Shown here: positions 1 to 4,684 of the stretch, piece after piece | Layout of the letters: each line of letters opens with the position of its first letter | How positions within the stretch are numbered: position 1 is the first letter of the stretch | Program-made: the position numbers and the translations under genes | The notes under the pieces: generated by a model | What the model was told of the DNA's origin: nothing | The model's input: the letters and a program-made list of their open reading frames with translations, nothing else | The model's database searches: none | Assembly (NCBI GenBank): GCA_017521345.1 | Contig: JAFXCU010000011.1 | Span: 1-12,467 of the forward strand | Origin: Ruminiclostridium sp. | GTDB taxonomy: Bacteria > Bacillota_A > Clostridia > Oscillospirales > Oscillospiraceae | DNA: 12,467 bases | Reading direction: 5' to 3'

Positions 1-15
1 ACGCTCTTCCGATCT
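1..15. other. Illumina adapter remnant at contig end
   Basis: The first 15 bases read ACGCTCTTCCGATCT, which is the 3' end of the standard Illumina read-1 adapter. This is sequencing-library DNA left by incomplete trimming and not part of the organism. Biological sequence starts at about base 16. Confidence 0.95.
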
Positions 16-479
16 GCATAGCCCTGATCCAACAGGTACTCTCGGGCAGACTTCCAGGCCAGCTCTGTGGAGAACTCAAACCGCTGGATGACGCCGTCCC
101 GGACAACAGAGCTAGGGGTCTCGTCGTAAGCGGCCAAAGCTTCTTCCAGGCGCATCAGCGCCATTTGCAGCTTCTCACGTTTTTCAAGGGTCTTGTCCAT
201 CAAGGTAACACCATCCTTTTCAATATTATTTAAGAAGACCTGGTCCAGACCGGGAGTGATGTGGGTGATATCCAACTTGAGGAGGGTATCCAAATCATCC
301 GTCTCAGACCAGAAAAGGGCCTGCTGATTTTGTGGCATCCCGTAAACAGCCAGGTCAATGTCGCTGCGGGGGGTGTTGTCGCCTCTGGCCCGGGAGCCGA
401 AGAGAACGAGCTTCTCCGCCCCGTATTTGGCGGCCAGAGAGGCGAGCTGCTGGTAGAGAGGGGAAAGGCTGTGATCCAT
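16..479 (-). CDS. MNT-type nucleotidyltransferase fused to HI0074-like substrate-binding domain (3' truncated)
   Basis: The frame starts at ATG 479, after an AAGGAG ribosome site seven bases upstream, and stays open to the contig edge, so the C-terminus is missing. Residues about 1-93 form a minimal nucleotidyltransferase: the motif GSRARGDNTPRSDIDLAV carries the GS and DxD residues that bind nucleotide and metal. From residue 94 (ATG 200, in frame with no stop between) the protein reads MDKTLEKREKLQMALMRLEE, then DGVIQRFEFSTELAWKSARE, typical of HI0074-family substrate-binding (HEPN-like) proteins. The two parts are normally separate adjacent genes. Relatives of such pairs act as toxin-antitoxin systems in which the nucleotidyltransferase AMPylates the HEPN partner; that role here is inferred. 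Tandem short dyads lie upstream at 507-534. A sequencing error joining two genes is unlikely, because they would normally be separated by a stop codon. Confidence 0.85.
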
Positions 480-506
480 AATGTCACTCCTTGTTTTTGA
501 TAGGAA

Positions 507-534
507 GGAACTTGTTCCAAGATGGAACAGGTTC
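507..534. promoter_or_regulatory. Tandem GAAC-N2-GTTC dyads upstream of the nucleotidyltransferase gene
   Basis: Two short palindromes lie 17 bp apart centre to centre: GAACTTGTTC (508-517, flanked to GGAACTTGTTCC) and GAACAGGTTC (525-534). They sit 28-55 bp upstream of the start at 479, where an operator could act. The spacer is 2 bp, not the 4 bp of Gram-positive LexA boxes. No convincing promoter hexamers were found next to them, so an autoregulatory operator is only a guess. Confidence 0.35.
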
Positions 535-620
535 AAATGTCCTGGGAAAAGTGTTTCTGAATAGAAAATAGCAATTCCGGGGTGTATGAAAGACTTTTTA
601 TATGATATGATGAATGAACA

Positions 621-1049
621 TCAAAGGCTAAACATGCGGATTGCGGAAACAATACTGTCGGTTCGCCATGGGACCATCACATCGGCAACAGAACTTACCG
701 CAACAGGAACTCGTTCGCTGTTATAGGGTTTGATTCCAATGATAGGTTTCCCGTACTTGAGAGCAGCATCAATTTCGTACTGCATCCATTCTCTGTGGGC
801 GGCATACATGCCAGACAGAACAAGAACACAGTTTACGGGTTTGATTTTTCGATCAATGGCATCCTTGATCTGCATTTTAGTTTGAACAGAGGTCCCGTTC
901 AGATTCTGTAATGGCTTGTCTGAGGGGGCGGAGTAGTTTCTATATCGAAAGAAAGGAGCGTTATCCAGAATCTTGACTAGAGACTCATAGTAAAATCCAT
1001 AGCTCCATGCATGACTGATGAATAAGTCATAGCTTTTTAAATACGGCAT
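621..1049 (-). CDS. TIR-domain protein, Thoeris ThsB-like
   Basis: This 142-residue protein is essentially one TIR/TIR-like (DUF1863-type) domain. Strand A reads YDLFISHAW (7-15). The core continues with CVLVLSGMYAAHREW (74-88) and YEIDAALKYGKPIIGI (91-106). Glu92, in the W-x-x-YE context, aligns with the catalytic glutamate of ThsB proteins. Such enzymes convert NAD+ into a signal molecule, or destroy it, when phage infection is sensed. The start is ATG 1049, with GGAGG seven bases upstream. The gene lies on the same strand as, and downstream of, the prophage repressor and the SLATT membrane protein gene, separated from the latter by a small opposite-strand gene. I see no SIR2-SLOG or TM-Macro ThsA partner in the window. 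The TIR family call is strong; the defence role is inferred. Confidence 0.85.
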   Translation of the reverse strand: MPYLKSYDLFISHAWSYGFYYESLVKILDNAPFFRYRNYSAPSDKPLQNLNGTSVQTKMQIKDAIDRKIKPVNCVLVLSGMYAAHREWMQYEIDAALKYGKPIIGIKPYNSERVPVAVSSVADVMVPWRTDSIVSAIRMFSL

Positions 1050-1080
1050 TTCAAAACCTCCATTCAGAAAGGGTGATTAA

Positions 1081-1299
1081 ATGAACCAGCTTAAGAAGTA
1101 TAGAAAAAAGCCAGTGGTGGTACAGGCCTACGAGTGCAAAGAGGAAGAAATCATCCACACCCTGGAAGGGGATATGGTGGCCTCTGCTGGAGACTACATC
1201 ATTGTTGGCCTAAAAGGGGAACGATACCCTTGCAAGCCCGATGTATTTCTGGCTTCTTATGAAGAGGTGGACGAAGATGTACCGCTGTCTGGGATGTGA
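1081..1299 (+). CDS. Small conserved phage-type protein ([20 protein letters not shown] motif)
   Basis: A 72-residue soluble protein starting at ATG 1081, with AAAGGGTGA upstream. The N-terminus is basic ([12 protein letters not shown]) and the C-terminus acidic (EEVDEDV). The central pattern [21 protein letters not shown] is one I recognise from small proteins of unknown function in many phages and prophages. The codon pattern and motif argue that it is real. It is the only plus-strand gene inside an otherwise minus-strand block: it sits between the TIR and SLATT genes, and its last 43 bases overlap the SLATT gene tail to tail. No function can be assigned. Confidence 0.75.
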   Translation: MNQLKKYRKKPVVVQAYECKEEEIIHTLEGDMVASAGDYIIVGLKGERYPCKPDVFLASYEEVDEDVPLSGM

Positions 1300-1745
1300 G
1301 CATCTTTCATCCGAGTAGACCAGTTGGATCGTTCTTCATTCATTAGTGCTTCACAAGTTTCCACCAGAAGAGAATCGCGGTCTATCTGAGAAAGATTCTG
1401 ATATTGCCCGCAGTTGTGCAAGTATTTTTCTTTCTCGGATTTCAGCGCCTCGCAGATGGAACGGGATTCGATCCAGTTCTCCTTCGAGCGACGCAAGAAA
1501 AGAACGCTTGTGAGGACGGAAGAAATTGCGCCGACCAGTGCAATAATGTACTTTGTCCATGGGGCAATATCAAGAAACAAGGTTAAAATAGGAATCGCTG
1601 CTGTCAAAATGATCCCAGCAACAGAGAGCCTGTAGTGCTCATTTTGAAACTTCGTACTTCGATTATCGTAATACTTTATTTGATCCTCAAGTCGAGTTGT
1701 AACATACTCATTGCGGACAGTAGAGTCATATCCTTCGGTACTCAT
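1257..1745 (-). CDS. DUF4231/SLATT-family two-TM membrane protein, putative defence effector
   Basis: 162 residues from ATG 1745, chosen over GTG 1748 because GGAGG (1753-1757) lies seven bases before it. The N-terminal helix [17 protein letters not shown] leads into two hydrophobic segments (about 41-60 and 66-87), then [20 protein letters not shown], a charged helix, [17 protein letters not shown] and a Ser/Thr-rich tail. This order matches DUF4231, part of the SLATT superfamily. SLATT proteins are predicted pore- or membrane-acting effectors in nucleotide-signalled bacterial conflict systems. No Macro, SLOG or other ligand-sensing domain is visible. The gene follows the repressor on the same strand (57 bp from its stop, with a hairpin between) and precedes the TIR gene, so a lysogenically expressed TIR-SLATT unit is plausible. 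The C-terminal tail overlaps the convergent small gene by 43 bp. Confidence 0.8.
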   Translation of the reverse strand: MSTEGYDSTVRNEYVTTRLEDQIKYYDNRSTKFQNEHYRLSVAGIILTAAIPILTLFLDIAPWTKYIIALVGAISSVLTSVLFLRRSKENWIESRSICEALKSEKEKYLHNCGQYQNLSQIDRDSLLVETCEALMNEERSNWSTRMKDAHIPDSGTSSSTSS

Positions 1746-1764
1746 CACAATACCTCCATGCAGT

Positions 1765-1791
1765 CCCTCGACATCATGTCGAGGGATTTTT
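1765..1791 (+). terminator. Hairpin with T-tract between the repressor and SLATT genes
   Basis: A near-perfect palindrome (1765-1785: CCCTCGACAT, C, ATGTCGAGGG) is followed by ATTTTT on the plus strand. This is the form of a rho-independent terminator for plus-strand transcription, for example read-through from 1081-1299. On the minus strand the same stem lacks a U-tract, so it would not obviously stop repressor transcription from continuing into SLATT. Confidence 0.65.
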
Positions 1792-1802
1792 CGTTGTGTA
1801 AA

Positions 1803-2675
1803 TCACTCATGCCGGACACGGCTGAAGAAGCCGACGGCAAGGCCCAGGATCTCGATCTCATTCAAGCCGGTGCCCTCATAAACCAGATCGGGGTAGAGGG
1901 GGTTGCAGGCCCGGAGGGTGATCCGACTGTCATCATGGGAATAGTAGACCTTCTTCAAGGTGGCCTCGTCCCCGATGCGGACGGCGGCGATCTGACCGGT
2001 CTCCACCTCCGGCTGCTGCTTGATATAGACCACATCCCCATCGAAGATCCGGGCAGTGATCATGCTGTCACCTTGGCAGCGGAGGGCGAAGTCAGCCTGG
2101 ATGTCCTCGGGAACAGAGACCACCTCGTCTGCGTCCTCAACAGCCAGGATGGGCTGGCCGCAGGCGATGTTGCCGACCAGGGGGACGTTGTAGGTCTTGG
2201 GGAGGGGAGATAGATTCTTGGGCAATGAAACATATTGGAGCTCTGTGAGAAAAGATGCAACGGAGGGAGTAGACTCTGCTGCACTGACGATTTCATAAGC
2301 TCTTACGAAATCGGATTCACTGGCAACGATTTGAGTAGAACCCTTTTTTACAATTACAGAAGTAGGGTTGCGGTAGGACTCAACGAATTCTACAGCAAAC
2401 CCAGCTTTTTTCAAAAGAGCTTCCGCTTCATCGGATAACTTTTCAAATTCGAGAATAGCTGGGTCCTCGTTCTCCTCCTGATAGCCCATTAGATAGGCAG
2501 GCGTAACGCCAAGAGCTTTCGCAAAAGCGGCAATTTTGGACTGGCTCAAATCGACCTTGCCAGATTCTATTTTAGCAATAGAAGAACGGTCTCTGTATCC
2601 AACCATCTCAGCAAGTTGTCCTTGCGAAAAACCACGTTCTTCTCGTAGCAATTTGATCATTTCGTAAGTTTCCAT
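1803..2675 (-). CDS. Prophage repressor: XRE-type HTH with S24 self-cleaving peptidase domain
   Basis: 290 residues; start ATG 2675 with AGAGGTG five bases upstream. Residues about 5-62 are an XRE helix-turn-helix (FSQGQLAEMVG, SSIAKIESGK, IAAFAKALGV). A long linker (about 70-155) follows. The C-terminal half is a LexA/CI-type S24 domain: scissile Cys172-Gly173 in GNIACGQP, catalytic Ser204 in CQGDSM, and catalytic Lys241 in EATLKK. By family knowledge, RecA filaments formed on DNA damage stimulate self-cleavage, removing repression and inducing the lytic cycle. All three functional residues are present, so the switch should be SOS-responsive. The gene diverges from the Cro-like gene across an operator region and is probably autoregulated. 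The TIR-SLATT genes lie downstream on the same strand. Confidence 0.95.
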   Translation of the reverse strand: METYEMIKLLREERGFSQGQLAEMVGYRDRSSIAKIESGKVDLSQSKIAAFAKALGVTPAYLMGYQEENEDPAILEFEKLSDEAEALLKKAGFAVEFVESYRNPTSVIVKKGSTQIVASESDFVRAYEIVSAAESTPSVASFLTELQYVSLPKNLSPLPKTYNVPLVGNIACGQPILAVEDADEVVSVPEDIQADFALRCQGDSMITARIFDGDVVYIKQQPEVETGQIAAVRIGDEATLKKVYYSHDDSRITLRACNPLYPDLVYEGTGLNEIEILGLAVGFFSRVRHE

Positions 2676-2698
2676 AGAAACACCTCTTTCATAAGACT

Positions 2699-2727
2699 AC
2701 AATACCATGGCCGTGAATTTGTGTCAA
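2699..2727 (-). promoter_or_regulatory. Promoter of the repressor gene
   Basis: On the minus strand, -35 TTGACA (2722-2727, a perfect match) is separated by 17 bp from -10 TATTGT (2699-2704). The ribosome site (2684-2689) and ATG 2675 follow. The -35 box lies inside the leftmost operator, so the repressor or the Cro-like protein binding there would control it. Confidence 0.75.
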
Positions 2728-2728
2728 C
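2713..2728. promoter_or_regulatory. Operator 1 (repressor-side)
   Basis: Read on the minus strand this is GTTGACACAAATTCAC. It shares the GTTGACA and ATTCAC halves with operator 2 and covers the -35 of the repressor promoter. Confidence 0.65.
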
Positions 2729-2754
2729 ATTTTTTTAGAAATCAAAAGAAATAT

Positions 2755-2770
2755 GTTGACAACTATTCAC
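2755..2770. promoter_or_regulatory. Operator 2 (covers -35 of the cro-like promoter)
   Basis: GTTGACAACTATTCAC matches operator 1 (read on the other strand) at 13 of 16 positions. It contains the TTGACA -35 of the rightward promoter, so occupancy should block lytic transcription. Confidence 0.65.
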
Positions 2771-2784
2771 GAAGATGGTATCAT
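2756..2784 (+). promoter_or_regulatory. Rightward promoter of the cro-like gene
   Basis: Consensus -35 TTGACA (2756-2761), a 17-bp spacer and -10 TATCAT (2779-2784) form a strong sigma-A-type promoter. It lies between operators 2 and 3, which overlap its -35 and its transcription start area respectively. Confidence 0.8.
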
Positions 2785-2789
2785 CGAAG

Positions 2790-2805
2790 TGTGAATACAA
2801 TTCAC
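2790..2805. promoter_or_regulatory. Operator 3 (downstream of the -10, symmetric)
   Basis: TGTGAATACAATTCAC contains a perfect dyad, GTGAAT-ACA-ATTCAC (2791-2805). It shares ATTCAC with operators 1 and 2 and ends directly before the ribosome site of the cro-like gene. Confidence 0.65.
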
Positions 2806-2818
2806 GGAGGTGATAGAA

Positions 2819-3031
2819 TTGAATTGTCTTGAATTAAAAACTGCCATAATGAAAGCAAACAAGACCTATAGAAGTATAGCGCGTTCGCTAGGGATCTCTG
2901 AACAGGCTTTTTATAATAAAGTACAAGGGATAACTGAATTCAAAAATAGTGAAATTAAGAAGATTGCCAGTATACTTCATCTTTCTTTGGCAGAAGTGAA
3001 CTTTATTTTTTTTGATTGCGAGGTGAATTAA
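2819..3031 (+). CDS. Cro-like small HTH regulator
   Basis: 70 residues. I chose TTG 2819 as start because the near-complete anti-rRNA match GGAGGTGAT begins at 2806 and its GGAGG core lies eight bases before TTG; the in-frame GTG at 2810 is inside that ribosome site. The protein has a single HTH: TAIMKANKTYRSIARSLG (first helices), then SEQAFYNKVQGITEF (recognition helix region) and IKKIASILHLSLAEVNFIFF. Size, divergent position opposite the repressor and a first-gene location on the lytic side indicate a Cro-type antirepressor or lytic regulator. The rare TTG start may limit its expression. A palindrome like operator 3 overlaps its stop codon. Confidence 0.8.
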   Translation: MNCLELKTAIMKANKTYRSIARSLGISEQAFYNKVQGITEFKNSEIKKIASILHLSLAEVNFIFFDCEVN

Positions 3032-3038
3032 ATTCACC
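3022..3038. promoter_or_regulatory. Fourth operator-like palindrome on the cro-like stop codon
   Basis: GGTGAATTAAATTCACC is a perfect 17-bp palindrome. Its GTGAAT-N3-ATTCAC core is identical in both arms and spacing to operator 3. It overlaps the TAA stop (3029-3031) of the cro-like gene and lies about 220 bp from the main operator cluster, a distance suited to looping by an oligomeric repressor. Confidence 0.55.
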
Positions 3039-3043
3039 AACAT

Positions 3044-3075
3044 AAAAAAGATTAGCCCACCAAAGAGGGCGGGCT
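3044..3075 (-). terminator. Rho-independent terminator of the minus-strand membrane gene
   Basis: Read on the minus strand, the stem AGCCCGCC / GGTGGGCT (3054-3075) encloses a short TCTTT-type loop and is followed by AATCTTTTTT. It lies about 43 bp beyond the stop of the gene at 3119-3523. The plus strand has no T-tract after the stem, so it is directed against leftward transcription and insulates the switch. Confidence 0.75.
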
Positions 3076-3118
3076 TGAAAGGTATCAAATTGGATTGGAA
3101 GCAAAGAAGATCCATTCC

Positions 3119-3523
3119 TTACATAAGGCTTATCAGCCCGAACATTTGCAGGAATGTGGTCGTTGTTCCAAACAGAGCTGAAGCAAAAAAGGATGCGGTA
3201 AACCCGTGGGTCAGACCAGGGAAAACTGTTTTTCTGGTTACAGGTATCTTTTTTACAATCATGTAAACAAAGGAAATCGGTTCCACAACCACAACGCAGA
3301 CTGCTGCAAAGACGAGCCCATAACCGATGTAGCATCCGGCGAAATACAGAATGATGGATACGATCGCAGGCAAAGGTTCTCCGGAGCTATTGAGTATCGG
3401 CTGAAACCTGAACCCAGGTCCTGGACCGGCGTAAACCATAATCAAAGCAAAAATCCATGTGTGGGCGATGACAACGGCGATTACGATGGTCGCTTCAATT
3501 CCACTGAATTTTGTTGGCTTCAC
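3119..3523 (-). CDS. Hypothetical multi-pass membrane protein
   Basis: 134 residues from GTG 3523; GGAGG (3531-3535) lies seven bases upstream, whereas the in-frame GTG at 3529 is only one base from it. The protein is strongly hydrophobic, with probable membrane segments near 10-32, 54-72, 73-91 and 107-130. A short loop rich in Gly and Pro (GPGPGFRFQP) follows the first and a basic loop (KKIPVTRKT) precedes the last. I recognise no family. It has its own promoter (-10 at 3545-3550) and its own terminator, so it is a self-contained unit inserted between the switch and the replication genes. This is typical of phage morons, whose membrane proteins often act in superinfection exclusion; that role is a guess. 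Confidence 0.7.
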   Translation of the reverse strand: MKPTKFSGIEATIVIAVVIAHTWIFALIMVYAGPGPGFRFQPILNSSGEPLPAIVSIILYFAGCYIGYGLVFAAVCVVVVEPISFVYMIVKKIPVTRKTVFPGLTHGFTASFFASALFGTTTTFLQMFGLISLM

Positions 3524-3544
3524 AACCACCCCTCCTTTGCCATG

Positions 3545-3557
3545 ATTGTACCACGAG
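3545..3557 (-). promoter_or_regulatory. Extended -10 promoter for the membrane protein gene
   Basis: The minus strand reads CTCGTGGTACAAT: an extended -10 (TGG-TACAAT, hexamer 3545-3550) only 9 bp from the GGAGG, giving a very short leader. No good -35 is visible. The same 13-mer, with one change, lies before the gene at 3811-4170. Confidence 0.6.
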
Positions 3558-3574
3558 ATAAACGAGGTGAGAAG

Positions 3575-3724
3575 ATGGAATTTGAAGTAAGAATAATCCT
3601 ATCGTTGATAGCAGTGATTCTCGGCTCCTTCAGCGCCGGTTTTGCGATAGCAAATACCATCTGGTTGCTCCGTATATACCCGGCAACCGAAAAGAGAGAG
3701 GATAACCACAGAGGAGGTGACTGA
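3575..3724 (+). CDS. Small single-TM membrane protein
   Basis: 49 residues starting at ATG 3575, with GAGGTGA seven bases upstream. A longer upstream open frame exists, but its N-terminal part is antisense to the membrane gene and has no ribosome site. Residues about 6-33 (VRIILSLIAVILGSFSAGF and onward) form one membrane helix, followed by a charged tail (ATEKREDNHRGGD). It diverges from the gene at 3119-3523, with starts about 50 bp apart, and is followed one base later by a second tiny membrane protein. No family is recognised; small phage membrane proteins can be holin-like or host-targeting, but nothing here decides. Confidence 0.6.
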   Translation: MEFEVRIILSLIAVILGSFSAGFAIANTIWLLRIYPATEKREDNHRGGD

Positions 3725-3725
3725 T

Positions 3726-3842
3726 ATGTTTTGGAAGTGGATGGAAGAAAAACATCCAGTCCTGCACGAGGTGATCTGGTGGGCAGTAGATCTTATGGCA
3801 CTGGCTGCACTCATACTTGCAGTGGTTGGAATAGTGCGATGA
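3726..3842 (+). CDS. Tiny single-TM membrane protein
   Basis: 38 residues from ATG 3726, with a perfect AGGAGGTGA ribosome site (3712-3720) five bases upstream. That site lies inside the end of the previous gene, so the two are almost certainly co-translated. The sequence begins FWKWMEEKHPVLHEVIWW and then forms a hydrophobic helix (about 20-37, ending LAVVGIVR). Its 3' end overlaps the convergent gene at 3811-4170 by 32 bp. It resembles no family I know; the strong ribosome site is the best evidence that it is real. Confidence 0.6.
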   Translation: MFWKWMEEKHPVLHEVIWWAVDLMALAALILAVVGIVR

Positions 3843-4170
3843 TGGAGACCACCAGAGCAGCTGCTGCAATGGCTAAGGTCACCCAAGCGCGGATCTCTTT
3901 CCAGCGACTTGCATGAAGAGATTCCAAATAGGCACGTCCCTTATCGTTGATGCGATATTGCCTCGGAAAAACAGTATGAAAACTCTCATCGTATTCCGGG
4001 CATGCCATGGACTCCTCAGTGATGGCGTGATCGACCAGATGGCTTTCGACCAGAGCCTCCAACAGCCTGTAATCGTAGCCAGGGAAATTACGCTCTATAT
4101 GATTCTGAAACCACCAATCATCATTCCTGTCAAACCATCGGAGTAAAGCTTTGGCTTCCTTGCTCAGCAT
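3811..4170 (-). CDS. Winged-helix-like protein with C-terminal membrane anchor, unknown function
   Basis: 119 residues from ATG 4170, with AGGAGG nine bases upstream. The first ~80 residues look like a small winged-helix fold (KEAKALLRWFDRND, YRLLEALVESHLVD, then YRINDKGRAYLES, a common wing/end pattern). Residues about 94-114 (RAWVTLAIAAAALVVSIIAL) form one membrane helix near the C-terminus, so the soluble part should face the cytoplasm. A membrane-tethered regulator or sensor is possible, but I recognise no named family. Its promoter and the one before the gene at 3119-3523 share a 13-bp element, suggesting common expression. Its 3' end overlaps the tiny gene at 3726-3842. Confidence 0.7.
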   Translation of the reverse strand: MLSKEAKALLRWFDRNDDWWFQNHIERNFPGYDYRLLEALVESHLVDHAITEESMACPEYDESFHTVFPRQYRINDKGRAYLESLHASRWKEIRAWVTLAIAAAALVVSIIALFQPLQV

Positions 4171-4194
4171 AAGGCATCGCCTCCTTTTGACAAC

Positions 4195-4223
4195 ATTGTA
4201 TCACGAGGTATGCGGAGGGGCAA
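4195..4223 (-). promoter_or_regulatory. Promoter of the winged-helix membrane protein gene
   Basis: On the minus strand, -35 TTGCCC (4218-4223), a 17-bp spacer and -10 TACAAT (4195-4200) with an upstream TGA form an extended -10. The 13-mer CTCGTGATACAAT matches the element at 3545-3557 at 12 of 13 positions. Confidence 0.65.
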
Positions 4224-4243
4224 GGAAACCGTTCAAACCAGTT

Positions 4244-4387
4244 CCGCAGTGTGAGACGTGCTCCCCTCCATCCGACGGGTTCGTACATCTGCACTTCAGT
4301 AAACGCATAACAGGCATTTCTCAAATTTTCTCCTATCTCTCATATTCTTTTTACACTACAGGGAGGGGAGTGCGTCTCACACTGCGG
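4244..4387. repeat. 26-bp inverted repeat flanking 92 bp upstream of the replication operon
   Basis: The left arm (4244-4269, starting CCGCAGTGTGAGACG) and right arm (4362-4387, ending CGTCTCACACTGCGG) are inverted copies matching at 24 of 26 positions; the two mismatches are adjacent. The AT-richer 92 bp between them hold no gene. The right arm ends 26 bp before the first gene of the operon. It could be a pair of binding sites for a regulator, a large transcript stem, or an invertible segment; I cannot choose. Confidence 0.8.
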
Positions 4388-4413
4388 GATCCAAACCAGA
4401 AAGGAGGACCATC

Positions 4414-4617
4414 ATGGAGAAAGCAACTTACCATGACCACCTGACCCGGCTCCGGGAGGTGTTTCCGGACTGCGAAAGCATCACCATTCCCCAGGCGGCC
4501 CAGTTCTATGGCTGCCACCCGGACACCCTGCGGCGTGACCGGACCTTCCCGGCCAAGAAGTGCGGCCGGTACAGCAAGGTCATGCTCATCAACTTTGCCC
4601 GCTGGCTGGCGGGGTGA
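4414..4617 (+). CDS. Small HTH DNA-binding protein, excisionase/MerR-like
   Basis: 67 residues from ATG 4414, with AAAGGAGG upstream. The pattern SITIPQAAQFYGCHPDTLRR followed by a basic turn (RTFPAKKCGRY) is that of an excisionase- or MerR-like winged HTH, in which the first helix selects DNA and a wing follows. The C-terminus SKVMLINFARWLAG also fits these small domains. It is the first gene of the rightward operon, directly after the inverted repeat, which is a candidate target. It may be an early regulator or replication accessory protein; no integrase is nearby to support an excisionase role. Confidence 0.75.
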   Translation: MEKATYHDHLTRLREVFPDCESITIPQAAQFYGCHPDTLRRDRTFPAKKCGRYSKVMLINFARWLAG

Positions 4618-4624
4618 TTTGAAT

Positions 4625-4672
4625 GCCCTCTCAGGCCGCCATCTGGCGGCCAGCTCCCCCAAAGGGGTGAGC
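4625..4672. repeat. REP-like double palindrome, copy A
   Basis: CCCTCTCAG is followed by stem 1 (GGCCGCC / GGCGGCC) and stem 2 (GCTCCCCC / GGGGTGAGC). The layout (CCTCA leader, GC-rich stem, AGCT, C-run/G-run stem) is shared with copies at 4685-4732 and 7643-7691. Confidence 0.75.
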
Positions 4673-4684
4673 TATATAGAGGAG

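Noticed and set aside
230..520. Minus-strand 96-codon frame over the nucleotidyltransferase
   Set aside because: The other minus frame carries the GSRARG / SDIDLA motifs and is open to the contig edge; this one is Ser/Pro-rich noise.
508..534. LexA/SOS boxes
   Set aside because: The Gram-positive LexA consensus needs GAAC-N4-GTTC; both dyads here have N2.
621..1049. Complete classical Thoeris system
   Set aside because: No SIR2-SLOG or TM-Macro ThsA gene is in the window; only the TIR component and a SLATT protein are seen.
1635..2213. 192-codon plus-strand frame across the hairpin and repressor C-terminus
   Set aside because: It is antisense to the S24 domain, whose catalytic residues are all present; its sequence has no recognisable fold.
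3206..3574. N-terminal extension of the small plus-strand TM gene
   Set aside because: It is antisense to the membrane protein gene, reads as non-globular sequence and has no ribosome site; ATG 3575 has one.
4244..4387. Insertion-sequence ends
   Set aside because: Only 92 bp lie between the arms, there is no transposase, and I see no flanking target-site duplication.
4414..4617. Confident excisionase (xis) call
   Set aside because: The fold fits, but no integrase or attachment site is in view, so only a general HTH call is supported.
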